DNA from: Coriaria nepalensis
Lineage: Eukaryota; Streptophyta; Magnoliopsida; Cucurbitales; Coriariaceae
Reading direction: 5' to 3'
Assembly (NCBI GenBank): GCA_027186245.1
Contig: CP114493.1
Coordinates: 5,463,501-5,527,500, forward strand
Length of the DNA: 64,000 nucleotides
Shown: in pieces, positions 1-15,732 of the stretch
Position numbering within the stretch: position 1 is the stretch's first letter
How the letters are laid out: each line of letters begins with the position of its first letter
Position numbers and translations under genes: made by a program
Notes under the pieces: generated by a model
The model's input: only the letters and a program-made list of their open reading frames with translations
The model's database searches: none
Told to the model about the DNA's origin: nothing

Positions 1-21
1 CTAGTTTTGTGTTTCGTGTAG

Positions 22-1974
22 GATGTTATATCAGCACCTAGACCCAGTTGTCCACCGGTGAGGAGATTCACCTCGACCAAAGATGAGGAAGAGAATGCAA
101 TGGAGTATGGATTGCCTTCTTCTCACACTCTCAATACAGTTTGCCTATCAGGGTATTGATTCTCTCTCTCTCATGAGTTATGGGTGGCAGGAAGGCAATT
201 TAGTGGTTTATGTAGGTGGTTTGGATCTTAGAGCTGTCTTGCATTAACGTCTAGAAATTCCTAATGTGTTGTAGCTTGCTCAAGAGTAAGGGTTCATGAT
301 AAAAGACTTTCAAGTTAGTGTCTTAGATTAATGAAAAGCTATATTTTGTAGGGTAATCAAGGTCTGAGCAAAATTCCTCATCTCTTATAAATGTGTTGAG
401 ATATCCTGTATCTATTTATTTTAATTTAATTTGTATTAATTTTAATTTTTTTCGGTTTATTACTGGATCACTTTGCCTCAAGTATTAATTTCCAAGTGTC
501 TGGTTTGTCAATCGCATTCTGATCGAATCACATGTGACTTTTTGGCTGATGCATTTATCATGTTATATGCATTTTAACACCTCCTTTGATTGGGCTTCCA
601 GATATCTTCTGTACTACGTTCTACATTACTCTCAGAACAAAGATGTCTCCACCGAATTTGTTGGAATTGCCTTTGTTCTCTTCCTTGTGTGCCTCACTGG
701 CTTCGGTAAGTTTGCTTCGCATTTCATAAACTCAACATAATTTTGGGGAGATTTTCATGTATTCTAATTTGAATTTTTGGCTGTCTTTAGGAAGAATCTA
801 CCTTGGTATGCACAGCCTTATTGACATCATTGGTGGTCTTGTCATTGGCTCGGCAATCCTTGCATTGTGGTTGAATGTCCACGAGTATATAGACAGTTTT
901 ATTATATCAGACCAGAATGGTATGTGCTATTCTTGTTCACTGAAACCATCAGATTTTTGTTGCTTCTGTTCAAACCGGTTAAATATCATTAAAATGAGCT
1001 CTTTAATGAGCTAGACATCTGAGGTGAGGAGGACAATCTCATAATTTAGAATTGAAATTAGTCTTAAGCTCTAACCTTCCAAGCTCAGATGGGTATAATA
1101 AGAATTTTATCTAATACAAAATGGAACCTCTAATGAGGTTACGGTGTACTAACAACTGGGAGATGATTACTTGAGATTTCGGTGAATTTCTAAGAATTGG
1201 ATGAAATATGAATTTAAAGCAAGAATCATCAAGTACTTCTACTTTTTATTCCACCTGCTTTTATGGCACATAATTTACTTCCCACTATTATCTTCTGTTG
1301 CAGTTGTATCATTTTGGTTTGCCATCAGCATATTATTGCTCTTTGCTTATCCTACACCCGAGTTTCCAACTCCAAGCTTCGAGTTCCACACTGCCTTCGA
1401 TGGTGTTGCCTTGGGAATCGTAAGAAACCTTTTCACCTACCCAACATTAACTGATTACTACAAGCCTCAAATTTCAATGAATCTTCTTGAAATAGCAAGA
1501 GTTCAATCAATTGCCATGCTTAATTATTCCTCTTTAACAAAATAACAGAGAAATTTCTTCCAGGTATCTGGGGTCCAGCAAACATACTATCAGTTTCACC
1601 ATGAATCAGTTCCGCGGTTATTCACTCCGCAGCTTTCAGTTCTTCCCTTTCTTGGTCGAACTGCTGTGGGAATACCCACAATCCTACTTGTCAAATTTTG
1701 CAGCAAAACCCTTGCTAAATGGATGCTTCCCATAGTATTGAACACATTAGGCATCCCCATAAGATCCTCAACCTACATCCCAATATTAAGTGGGTCCAAT
1801 TCGGGTAAAAAGTCGGATGATACTAAACAATTGGGTTATCTTCAAAAGCTGTTATTTTTCACCAAGCAGGATTCATTTGATGTGGATACGGGTATAAGAT
1901 TTCTTCAATATGCAGGTCTTGCTTGGTCTGTGGTTGATCTTGTCCCATCGCTTTTCTCCTACCTTAGCTTGTGA
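22..1974 (+). CDS. LPPD: Lipid phosphate phosphatase delta / long-chain-base-1-phosphate phosphatase (5' truncated by window edge)
   Basis: This ER-type PAP2 phosphatase is expected to dephosphorylate sphingoid-base 1-phosphates. Five exons are readable: 22-152, 602-705, 791-919, 1304-1419 and 1564-1974, all with GT-AG junctions and continuous phase. They encode 296 C-terminal residues. The Arabidopsis protein is a little over 400 residues (recalled), so the N-terminus lies upstream of the window. The PAP2 motifs visible are the tail of motif 1 (SAPRP), motif 2 (GLPSSHT) and motif 3 (GRIYLGMHSLIDI) with its catalytic His and Asp. Hydrophobic segments follow, for example around VVSFWFAISILLLFA and in the C-terminal exon. 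Its 3' end faces the convergent PP2A gene about 600 bp away. Family assignment is firm; the choice of the delta subfamily rests on remembered similarity. Confidence 0.9.
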
Positions 1975-2570
1975 TACTCGGATTTATCTCGTACCATAAG
2001 AATGAATAGTGTCTAGTCAGTGCTATATGTCGTATTATTGTTGTTGCAAAGTGAGATTCCCATTGTTCTATTTTTATGGGCATATTCTTCTGTAACAGAA
2101 TGGGACGAGGCGGCTACTTGTAATGCAAGCAATTAATTGCAAGGACATTGCATATTATGTTCATGTAAAACAGTATCGAAGAGAGACAGTTTGTTATGGA
2201 AGATCACATTCTGCTTTCTTCACATGGTACACATTGCATATGTTTCCCATTGCTTGTAGTCACGTACCACATGATTATTGCACATAAAAGGAAACAGAGC
2301 ACTTAAACTAATCAATCTAGCATAGTTACGAAATGACATATATGGTAACACTCGGGCTCAGAAACTGTAGCACATATAAGTAAGCATCTAGTACACAAAA
2401 ACAAAGCGTTACAGGAGAAGAAAACTATGGCAAAGAGTGTTGTTCCAAGAGAGAAAGGAAAAATGTCTATAATTTTAGTGTCATAAAAGGTCCTCTCAGT
2501 CTATAAGGATCTGTTTAAACAGTAATGGGAAAACAAACATGCATGAGAACAAGCCATAGATGCAGGTCTT
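1975..2570. other. Convergent intergenic spacer
   Basis: This spacer holds the 3' flanks of the phosphatase gene (+) and the PP2A gene (-). I see no coding potential or repeat in it. Confidence 0.6.
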
Positions 2571-6192
<3,622 letters not shown>

Positions 6193-7590
6193 CCTTCGAT
6201 CTGTAATCTAAGATCGATCGCGCATACGCTGATATGATATCCGGATTAGGGATAAGCCCCAACCCTGGATCAAGAGAATCCTCTCCTTCACTTCCGAGCT
6301 TCTACTACTTTTGAGCAGTGAACGCGAGAGAGAGGAAATGGAATGGCGCGTGAAAAGAGGGGCGAGTAGGTTAATTTTGATTGTGTTTAATATTACAAAA
6401 ATCTTGCTCCCATACGATAATGACTAGGCGGATTATTTTGCACCCGCCAATGGAAACAACCCACGTAGGGGCACGTATCATAGGAGTCAGCTCGTAGGTT
6501 AGTAACTAATAACCGTTTCTATGTGGAAGCCACATACATGTCTAAGGGATTGAAAAAAAATATTGTCTGAACGATTCCCATCTAACAGATTTTTTACTTT
6601 TTTCCTTTCTATTATTATTTTTATTAGTTTTTTTTTCTCCTTAGATGGTATTAATAATCAAAATAATCTAATTACATATTACGAAGTGACTAGAAACTAA
6701 AGTAACCACTGAATATGAACTGCTAAAAATACCGATGTCCCGATATAGTTGAAATAAATAGAAATCTACCGATTCACTAAAAAAAAAAAAAAAATTGGTC
6801 AAAGAAGCAAGACATATCCCGTGCTAAGCTTTATTCGGAGTTGCGAATATCATTAGTCTTTTGTCATCATCTTTACGTAAATATGAGAGCATGCAGAGTC
6901 ATATTTTGCAGTTTTCAGAGACATTCATTAACTAGAAACAGTGACCTAAAAGTGAAAAACAGAGTAAATTCACTCTATTACCATAAATGTGTAGTTTTGT
7001 TAGTAAGAGTGGGGAAAAGTTCTTCTAACAATATGACAACACTATTCAGCAACAATGGAGATGGGAAAAGATAATCACAAATTCTTATCTGTCCTCTGTT
7101 TGTAAGTAAAAAAACACAGATGTACTGATTCCTAGAGTATTGCACCTGAAGAAGCTCCTATTTGTAGGTGTAACAGTTAACTACAAGATGATAACTAACC
7201 CAAAGGAAAGCAAAACCAAAAAACAGAAAGAGAGATGGAACGAAGGAGAATCTGACACCAATTGAATCATAAATTTTTTCTTCTTTTCTATAAGGCAAAC
7301 GTTACCCAATACAAAGCAAATGAAAAAAAAAAAAAAAAGAAGGATGATCCCACGAGGAGATTTACCTGAGAAAGAAAATTGGGGAGGGGTATGATCTAAC
7401 CATTCATACAATCATCTTTTATCTCTTTTTTTTTTAAATCCAAATTGCCTTTCCCCGAAGTCTTCCTCGGATGTCTCCATACCTGAAATTACAGACACTA
7501 ATATTTAGAGAATTTCAATATAATAAGAGGAATGAACAACATATAGCTGGCTTAGAGGAGAGAATAATATGACATACCTAAACTGAAATG
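6193..7590. other. PP2A upstream region and CCR4 3' flank
   Basis: AT-rich, with several poly-A/T runs. The right half probably includes the 3' UTR of the CCR4 gene and the left part the PP2A leader and promoter. No gene recognised. Confidence 0.5.
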
Positions 7591-10500
7591 TCAACGTCTA
7601 CTAATTCTAGGCTTGCACCGAAACTCAGCAAGGAGTGCTATATGATCAGAGGACCACTCCGGTGATGGAAGTGCAGTGTCTTTCCTCAAGCTCTCCTCGT
7701 CCAAGAGCTCCAATAAAGACTCCACCGTTAAAGAGTCCACTGAAATTTTTTTTTCTCCCCAAGTAAGTGTGCTGTATTGGTGGGGGGGAGAGATATATAA
7801 AGACAGGACAGATTTTTACCTGTGTAAAATATGTAGTCTATGGTGCCGATGAAATCTCTGGTGCAATTTGTGAATAGGGGTTCATTTGTCGTAGGTTCCA
7901 GTCTCCTTCTTTGCTGGTCCCGCCCACTACCAACACCCATTCTTGCAAACGATGTGTAAGCACTTACCTGTAACAATCACCAGGTCAAAAACCAGCACAT
8001 GCCATAAGTTCCACTTAACCAAATACCGGACAGAACTAATGAGAAGCCTTACCAAAGGAAGCTGATGTGTCAGCTTATTATGGGGAGCACATAGGTTAAG
8101 AGGATCTATGATTAAATCTGGATGCATTGGATCGACTTTTCCCATAGCGAGAAGAGAATGAGGAGCACTGTAACCAAAATTTGGCAGAAATGTTGAGCAA
8201 TATATCGACATAACGTTGGAATGAGAAAAAGTTTTACAAAGCACACACAAACCTTCCTGGAACAGCATTAAAATCGCCGCAAACCAACATTGGAATGTCT
8301 GCACTGACAGCTATTTTCTCCAATCCCTTTAAGAGAGTATGTACCTAATTTTCACAGATAATAAAAGACACATAATTTATGAAAAATCTACGTACAAAAA
8401 ATTGGGTACTGTGCAGTACACAAAATAAAAATTAAGTTACCTGCCAGAGCTTGACATCCATTAGATCTGGATGACCATTAACATGAGTATTAGCCTACAA
8501 AATAATAGAAAATGAAAAAATAAAATAGAAAGGTGAGATTTTATAAGGAGGTAATTATGAACCAGCATATATTAAAAAAAGAAAAAGTAAAAGGAAACAA
8601 AGAAGAGAGACAAGGATTCTAACCACACAAAGAAGCTGTCGTTTCCCAGGATTATCGACTCCTTGATTTTTAAATTTTGCTTCAAGAACCACTATGAGTG
8701 CAACATTGTCCTACAAGTATAACCGAATGCGCAATGACATTAGCAAGCGGAGTTACGTGGAAAATGATGAGTAGGACCAGAAAATAAAATTATTTTAACG
8801 GAAGTACAAGAAAATTACCTTGACCAATCGATGCAAGGCACTTTTTTTGGGGGCGGTAGAATTCATGGCATCTGTCAAAGACTGTGCAGCTTTATTGAAC
8901 TCAACCTGCATAGATGGACATTGAATTACAAAATGTAAAGAAAATTTAGAGATAAAAGCATAAAACAGTCAAAACACTTCCTGCCTCATATTTCTTGACA
9001 TGAGCAAATCTGTCTCTGCGGAAAAATGTTGCACAACCATCAATTGTTTGTATATTTCCGGTAAAAACCTGAACCACAAGGAGCTTGAGTTAAAAGACAA
9101 TATAAACCCACAAGAGCCAAGGTCTACAAATAAGGAGCATTTCATACAACCTCATTCGTTTTTCTCTTATACAAAGCTTGATAGCCATGTTTGTCAAGCT
9201 CAGGGGCAAAAAATTCCTCAAAATGATCACTTTGAACCTGAGAGATAGAAACTATGATTAAATGATTAGCATGTGCCACATTACTCCCCACACCCAGAAG
9301 AGAAAGAGAGGTTGGGCAGTGAAACAGTAATTCATTCTCTGTCATGCACCTTTCTCACAGAATTTGGCCTACAAATTCTTGGTAGTTAAAACAAATAAAG
9401 AAAATCCAATATTCAAACCTACTAAATCATAACGGTTTATCATATATAGCATTGTGACAATTTCATTAGCATACCTCTTGGAGACAAACAACATCAGCAT
9501 GGTAGTCAACTATTTCACGCAACAAATTCTGTCTACGATAGGGCCAGGATAGAGCCCAAGAAGGGCAATAGCTGTATTTCTCACTTGTGGCATACACATC
9601 AGCCAAAATGTTGTAAGAGAGGACTGTGAAAGTACCCGGTGATTGAATCCTACCATGCATATCCAACTGCACCATCACATCAACCCCATTGACAGGGATC
9701 AAACGGCGAGGACTAGGGGTAGGAGCTGGAATCACCCGAGAAGTTAAAATAGTATGCGGATGTCCTACAGTTTGCTTTGTTTCTGCATCTACTACAACAC
9801 ACTCAAATTTAAGTACATGGCCAATGTCATCTGCTGTTGGAGTGTATACTTTTGATCGTCCTACTTCCAACCAAGTTTCCCCACCACTCCTTTGTGTTAT
9901 AGTAGCGGGATATAAAGGTGTTGCACCATTTGGAAAGCTAGTAGTTGATGCAGAACTGGTTAAGCTAGAGTTAATCACTCCTGACCCTGAGATGTTGAAT
10001 CGGCCAAATGACTCTTCCTCTTCATTTCCATTTTCATTTGCAGCACTTGCAGCACTTGCAGCACGATCATGTAAAAAACGGTGATGCTGCCATGCATCAG
10101 AGAAGCACTTTGGAGTGCAATGGTAGCTTTTGCCGATAGGGATTTTGGCCTTAAGACAACCTAAGCATTGTAATGTGGCTATCTCAGCTGGATGTATACT
10201 ACAAACAGCAACCTTTTTATCACTCTCTATACGAAACCTGCAAGCACAATAAGATTTATAACATCTGCTTACATCTTCAAAAGCCATCTCTTTTTCTTTT
10301 TCCCCTTGGTACTCCAGCGAGTATAATTCATCAAGAAACCATAAAAAAAATATCACATCTTGACTAAAACCTTGCAGAAAAAAATCAAGATTTTAAAGAT
10401 ACAGAAAACTCAGGAAAATGATACAAAAAAGAAACTCCTGACTAAAACATATAACGAGCAAGAACGAAATTTGATCACAAAAGCGGACTTACCACTTGTA

Positions 10501-10650
10501 ACTGAGAAAGTGACCGTCAAGTGGAGCGTACTCAGGCACGTCATCGGTGGTAACATTCTTGTCGGGGCGGCGGAGGAGGACGTAGGGAGTAAGCTCGCAG
10601 CCGACAATGGGAATATCAGAGGGAAGATGCACACGTAGCACGCTCAGCAT
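7591..10650 (-). CDS. CCR4-1: CCR4-type poly(A)-specific deadenylase
   Basis: This is the nuclease subunit of the CCR4-NOT complex, which shortens mRNA poly(A) tails. Eleven minus-strand exons: 10493-10650, 9475-10237, 9151-9237, 8985-9068, 8819-8905, 8624-8710, 8441-8494, 8253-8344, 8053-8167, 7820-7967 and 7591-7739, giving 607 aa. The start (MLSVLRVHLPSDIPIVG) matches the plant family. Residues about 60-110 carry a Cys/His-rich MYND-like region, which in plant CCR4 replaces the yeast leucine-rich repeats and contacts CAF1 (family knowledge). The exonuclease-endonuclease-phosphatase domain spans roughly 257-600, with SYNILAD, catalytic Glu in CLQEV (about residue 307), NTHVN, CGDFNA and SSDHIAL. 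The intron after 8985 appears to begin with GC instead of GT. It lies head-to-tail with eL21. Confidence 0.93.
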
Positions 10651-11479
10651 GCTTTACTCGTAGGGTCAATCGTCGCAGCACGGTAAGGCGCTCAAAGCCA
10701 ATCGAAAAGAAAGAGAACCAAGAACTCTTGACGCTTGAAGAAGAGGACGGTTACGAAGATGGCGGAGGCAGATACCTGACGGATCCTTCATTTACCTGAC
10801 CCGTATACCCGCCAGCCTTGATGAACCGAACAGAAACCCCTAATACTGAAAAATCTCAGACGGCAACGATAATGGAACAAGAGAAAGCGATTCGAATGAT
10901 GAATTAGAAGGTCAAAGATTGAAAAGCTTGGGAGAGAGATGGATGGAAGAGGGGAGATCACTAGTTAGGGTTTTACAGAGGCAACGAAAGTAATCGACTT
11001 CGGTCCATTTCTGAATTTCTTTTTCTTTTTTTTTTCTTCTGAAAGGAGAGAAATTGTTTTTATGACGTATATATTTTGGGTTTTTGATTTTTTATACCCT
11101 TCCACGTTTTCACTTATTTTTTTTTATTTCTCTAACCTAAAACCTAAACACAATTTCTTCTTCGATTTTGGGCACAGAACAAGTATCGAGCAAGTAGATT
11201 TCGCAAAATACTCCAACAAGAACAACTTATTCGTCGAGAGAAGGATGTTTTGTATACAAAATGTATGGGATTGCCCCTTTTGCCCATCTTAACTCGAGCA
11301 AAATAAGAGGGTCGGTGCAGATTTAAAAGGGCAGGCCAATCAATAGATAATAGTATCCCTGTATTTAGACTTCAAGAAAGGAGAATAAATCATCAAGGAA
11401 GTTCCATACTACATTGACAATTGCAAAATAAATGACAAGAAACGTAAGACCTAAAGATTGAAAATAAAAGCCACTCTAT
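10651..11479. other. CCR4 upstream region
   Basis: Contains the leader and promoter of the CCR4 gene (minus strand) and the 3' flank of the eL21 gene. A poly-T stretch lies near 11025-11035. No supported gene. Confidence 0.5.
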
Positions 11480-12621
11480 CTAGTAGCCACCCTTGAGATC
11501 ATTAACAACATCATATGGAATGGGCGTAACAGTCTCCAAAGTTGCACCTTCAACCATGAAGCCGGGTTTTGGGCCAACAGGCTGTCTCTTTGTGCAAATC
11601 TTTTCGCCTCTTGACTTAGCCTCGGCCTTCAGTTGGTCATTCTTCACCTTCCTCAATCTGAATTCCTCTTGGCATCTTGAAGGTTGCACATGCTCGATAC
11701 GTACATGGATTCGTTTTCTGATAATCCTGTTGCCGACCTGGAGTCACATACATGCATTGCAATTAGCTATCAAAATCACTGGCTTCATATAAACATTATA
11801 TCATCCAAGTAAAGTGTAGAGACAACTATAGAACCTCAGATGGACAAAATCACAAGGAAAGCAATTTAGTAGGATGCAGAGTAAGAAGCATTGGACGGGT
11901 TACTACAGCACTGATTGGGACAACAAAAAGGTAAGAATTGAGGTATAGACCTCTTGACATAATATTTCCAAAATTTCATCCTAATAGACTTCCAAATTAC
12001 CCTGCATTGATCAGCTAAAAATTACTGGGGCCGTATTTAAGATCAAGATAATTGAAATTCAATGATTAGTAATTAGCTCAGACTAGAACTTAATCAAACA
12101 CATGCAAGCGATTCAGAATGCATGAAAACCGTGTAATTAGCAAAACCTCCAAAAAATGGCAAATCCAGAACACCTATAAAATCAGACCATATGATATGTT
12201 CAACGCAAAGACAGGGACAAATATACTTCGCAGCACTCTATGACCCCGTCAAATTGTCCAAAATGACACATGAATCGGAAATTAAAACCTAAACTAGATA
12301 TAACCACAGCCAGGAAATTCCATCCTAAATGGATCTAAGCAATAGATATAGTATTAAGAAGTGAATAATACAGAGGGAGCGAACCTGTTTGTTGATCTCA
12401 ACACCAATAGCGCGCTTAGTGACATTCCATACGATACCAGTCCGGCCATGGTAAAACTTGTGCGGCATGCCCTTGTGAACGGCGCCGTTAACCTTAACGT
12501 CAACATACTGACCGATCTTGTACGTCCTCAGATAGGTAGTGAGGGGGATGTATCCCTTCTTGCGGAAGCCCCTGGAGAAGAGATCTCTGGTACGTGATCG
12601 TTGGCCATGTCCGGCCGGCAT
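11480..12621 (-). CDS. RPL21: 60S ribosomal protein L21 (eL21)
   Basis: Structural protein of the large cytosolic ribosomal subunit. Two exons, 12385-12621 (79 codons) and 11480-11737 (85 codons plus stop), encode 164 aa, the usual plant length. The sequence begins [20 protein letters not shown], keeps the [19 protein letters not shown] core (here [20 protein letters not shown]), and ends in a basic region and VVNDLKGGY. The single 647 bp intron interrupts after EINKQ. I looked in it for snoRNA boxes, which ribosomal protein introns often host, and found none convincing. Upstream on the same strand lie four TGGGCY (site II) motifs and a telo box, the combination typical of plant ribosomal protein genes, so strong coordinated expression in dividing tissue is expected. 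Confidence 0.96.
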
Positions 12622-12713
12622 TTTTTACTAGCTTTCTTCCTCTCCTTTTCCAACTCTGGAAATGTGAAGAGTAAATGAATCTATAGGGCTGAATTGGTTT
12701 TATACTTGGCGAT

Positions 12714-12813
12714 TTAGGGTTTCACCGTTGGATTTCGCGTGACACATCTGGGCCATAAAATTTGGGCCGCAGCGTCCCTGGCGGTTGGATTTATTGGGCT
12801 TGAAATATGGGCC
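12714..12813 (-). promoter_or_regulatory. Telo box and four site II elements of the eL21 promoter
   Basis: On the minus strand AAACCCTAA occupies 12714-12722. TGGGCY-type elements lie at 12749-12754, 12763-12768, 12795-12800 and 12808-12813. This array sits about 93-192 bp upstream of the eL21 start codon. Telo box plus site II is the known TCP-dependent module of plant translation genes. Confidence 0.75.
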
Positions 12814-13941
12814 TGTATGAGATGTAGACTGGGGCATGGACTCGTTAAAATTTACCTCGGCATAATAAGTGGTTGTCGAATAACAACTACGTGAAGGTGA
12901 CCTCTTTGTGATGAGTAGCGATAGGGTTGTGAAGTATGATTACTCGAAATTCACTGTAGGCACGTGACACGTTTTTTCTCAATAAGGTGTAAATTAGAGA
13001 TGTTAAAATGGGTATTCGATCCGGCTATTTTAGGGTTTTTCACTACTTATGGTTAGGTCGAGTTGAGCGCGAAAAAAAAAAGGTCAAATTGAGTTTGGTC
13101 TGTTTTTAAAATAAATGTCTGAGTCTAGCTTGAAAAGTCTTTTAAATTTTTATCTCGGACTCATCCGAATCTAAAATGAATCCGATCTTTTTTAAATATA
13201 ATATTTATAATATTATTATTAAAATAAATAAAATTATTTAAAATTTTGAATTATAAAAATAATCAAATTAATAAAATATTTAAAAAATAATTCAAATAAA
13301 ATTATCAAATTATATCATTAAAATTTATAATTAAATAATTTATAATTTATAATATATTAAATTATCTAAATGAAGGTTCTTTTTCAAACGAAATGTGGGG
13401 AAGGCCAACGCATGGGTAGTGGGCCCACCACCGCCCATGTATACAACTTCTTGCCTCTCATGGACCGTGAATTGGAAGACATTGCGGATAGAGTACCCGA
13501 CGGGCTTAGAAAGGCTGGTAAAGGGCCGAGTGAGAATTTTTTTTTTTTTTTTTTATAAATATTTTAATATTTAAAGAATGTAAAATATCTAAAATAAAAA
13601 TTAAATATAAAGAAAAATATAATTTCATTTAAATTTTAAATAATTTTTAAGTTAAAATACCTTTTTTTTTTTTTAAGTTGAGAGTGAGTGATACTTCTTC
13701 TTACTCAACTTTTAATTTCCGTTGTTTTTTTTTTTTTTTTTCAAAAAAGAAAAGAAAAAAGTAGGTAAAGAAAATAGAGAGTTACTTGCGAGTCTTGAAT
13801 CATATGACATTGGGCTTAAGTCTTAAAACCCCACTACACCCTTCTCTATTTATTTTCACTTCTACAAATTTCTCAAAAATTAAGCAAGATTCTAACCCCC
13901 TGGCCACTTCCACCGCCGCCGACACCACCACCACCACCACC
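12814..13941. other. Intergenic AT-rich DNA upstream of the first dirigent gene
   Basis: Very AT-rich from 13190 to 13370, with long T runs near 13540 and 13725. Between about 13005 and 13190 there is a low-complexity GGTCGAGTTGAG-like text that looks like an old repeat. A short open frame at 13370-13558 has no recognisable product and ends in poly-Phe from a T run, so I do not call it a gene. A possible TATA-like TATTTAT lies near 13846. Confidence 0.4.
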
Positions 13942-14550
13942 ATGGCCAAAACCCTCCCATATTTCACCCTAACCACCCATATCATTCAACTCCTGATCAC
14001 CATTTCATTCCTCTCTACCACCACCACCGCCTCCACCAATCGCCACCATTTCTCAAAACCCATATCTCCGTTAGATCTCGGACTATCAAAGAAAGAAAAA
14101 CTAAGCCACCTCCACTTCTACTTACACGATATAGTAAGTGGCCGAAATCCAACAGCAATCAAAGTCGTCGCACCGCCTCTAAACACCACGGCTTCTAAGA
14201 CAACTGGGTTCGGCATGGTGGCCATGATAGACGATCCCTTGACGGTGGGGCCCGAGACAAGCTCGAAAGCCGTGGGAAGAGCGCAAGGGGTTTACGGTGT
14301 TGCATCACAAAGTGATGTGAGTTTGTTGATGGTGATGAACTTTGCTTTTGTGGAAGGCAAGTATAACGGTAGTAGTTTAAGCGTTTTGGGGCGGAACGAG
14401 GTGTCTTCCGTTGTTAGAGAGATGCCGATTGTTGGAGGTAGCGGGCTTTTCCGGTTTGCTCGGGGCTATGCTCAGGCGAGGACTCACACTTATGATATCA
14501 AAACCGGGGATGCTATCGTGGAATATAATGTCTATGTTCTACACTATTGA
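13942..14550 (+). CDS. Dirigent protein (first of tandem pair)
   Basis: A secreted, intronless dirigent-family protein. Dirigent proteins steer stereoselective coupling of phenoxy radicals in lignan or lignin metabolism in the apoplast; the substrate here is unknown. I chose ATG 13942 (CCACCACCATGG context), giving 202 aa. An in-frame ATG exists at 13786, but only the later one places a hydrophobic signal peptide (about residues 10-32, ending in a Thr/Ser/Ala-rich cleavage region) at the N-terminus. Family motifs seen are [67 protein letters not shown] and the C-terminal AIVEYNVYVLHY. N-glycosylation sequons occur (NTT, NGS). The second copy starts 570 bp downstream in the same direction. Confidence 0.9.
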   Translation: MAKTLPYFTLTTHIIQLLITISFLSTTTTASTNRHHFSKPISPLDLGLSKKEKLSHLHFYLHDIVSGRNPTAIKVVAPPLNTTASKTTGFGMVAMIDDPLTVGPETSSKAVGRAQGVYGVASQSDVSLLMVMNFAFVEGKYNGSSLSVLGRNEVSSVVREMPIVGGSGLFRFARGYAQARTHTYDIKTGDAIVEYNVYVLHY

Positions 14551-15120
14551 TGGTTTGCATACTATGTACGTATATGGTTAACTAGGAATATATATTAATG
14601 TGTTCCTCATCGTACTTGTCATTTTAATAACATCGAGCAAATTTAACTTGAGTTTGAAGGTTGAAACTGCCGTTGGAGATCAAACTGCAATTTCAAACTC
14701 CTTTACAAGGAATTAAAGCATTAGTTTGGAAAAGATTCTATGTAAGTGTCATCAAGAGGCTGTTTGCCCTTAATCAGTCATAAGAATATTGGAAGTCACA
14801 TGCGCATCAAGAAGCTGTTTGTCCCCTAATGTAAACATTACTTGCATCATATTCCAGTCTCCACTACATCTACATCTACTAATCGACAAAGAGATGGGAG
14901 AAAAAACATAATAATTCAGTTCACATGTTAAACTTTTCCCTTGGACCTTATATACTTTTCCAAATAATTTTATATCATCATAATTATAAATATAACTCTA
15001 AGACGAATACGATGCACGGTTGTTACGATGGGTTTGGATGTCTCGTATATTCAAACCTCACGACGTTTTTATCACGACCACATAATTAACTTCTTCTTCT
15101 TCAAGCTCACCAGCCCTCTC
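14551..15120. other. Spacer between tandem dirigent genes
   Basis: Contains the 3' flank of the first and the promoter of the second dirigent gene. A TATA-like stretch (TTATATA) lies near 14948, about 170 bp upstream of the second start codon. No other feature seen. Confidence 0.5.
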
Positions 15121-15732
15121 ATGGCCACTACTGCACCATCATCAAAAATTCTACTCCTCTTCACCACACTGATCTCTCTCTTCATCGCTATTAGTAACGC
15201 TGCTAGCCCTAATGAGTATGATCAACAGCTACATTTCTCAAGAGACTTAATTCCATCAGAACTAATCAGCGGTCTCAATTCAAAGCAAGAAAAGCTAACC
15301 CATCTCCATTTCTACTTCCACGACATTGTTAGCGGCAAAAACATCTCGGCCGTTGAAGTCGCCCGAGCACCCACCACCAAATTATCTAAAACCGGGTTTG
15401 GAGCTGTCGTAATGATCGACGACCCGTTAACGGTGGGACCCGAGTTGAGCTCCAAGATTGTGGGAAGAGCACAGGGAATGTACGCATCCGCAGATAAAAA
15501 TGTACCGGGTTTTTTGATGGTTGTCAACTTTGCTTTTACAGAAGGCGAATTCAATGGAAGTGGTTTTAGTTTGCTCGGAAGAAATGCTATCTTTTCTGGT
15601 ATAAGAGAAATGTCCATTGTTGGAGGAAGCGGGGTTTTCAGGTTTGCTCGAGGCTACGCTCAGGCGAAGACTTATAAGATCACTACGGAAGCTGCCATTG
15701 TTGAGTACAACGCATTTGTTTTCCACTATTGA
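15121..15732 (+). CDS. Dirigent protein (second of tandem pair)
   Basis: Intronless dirigent-family gene, 203 aa from ATG 15121. An upstream in-frame ATG at 15028 would add 31 residues before the signal peptide and is disfavoured. The signal peptide is clear ([20 protein letters not shown], about residues 10-29). Motifs: [74 protein letters not shown] and [12 protein letters not shown]. It shares the whole domain architecture with its left neighbour but differs in the N-terminal spacer and in the loop following VGRAQG ([10 protein letters not shown] here, GVASQSDVS there). This points to tandem duplication followed by divergence. Specificity cannot be assigned from sequence. Confidence 0.92.
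   Translation: MATTAPSSKILLLFTTLISLFIAISNAASPNEYDQQLHFSRDLIPSELISGLNSKQEKLTHLHFYFHDIVSGKNISAVEVARAPTTKLSKTGFGAVVMIDDPLTVGPELSSKIVGRAQGMYASADKNVPGFLMVVNFAFTEGEFNGSGFSLLGRNAIFSGIREMSIVGGSGVFRFARGYAQAKTYKITTEAAIVEYNAFVFHY

Noticed and set aside
11738..12384. snoRNA inside the eL21 intron
   Set aside because: Ribosomal protein introns often host box C/D snoRNAs, but I could not find a box C (RTGATGA) and box D (CTGA) pair with terminal pairing on the minus strand.
13370..13558. Small + strand ORF upstream of the dirigent genes
   Set aside because: Ends in poly-Phe from a T run and matches no family; likely unique non-coding or repeat DNA.
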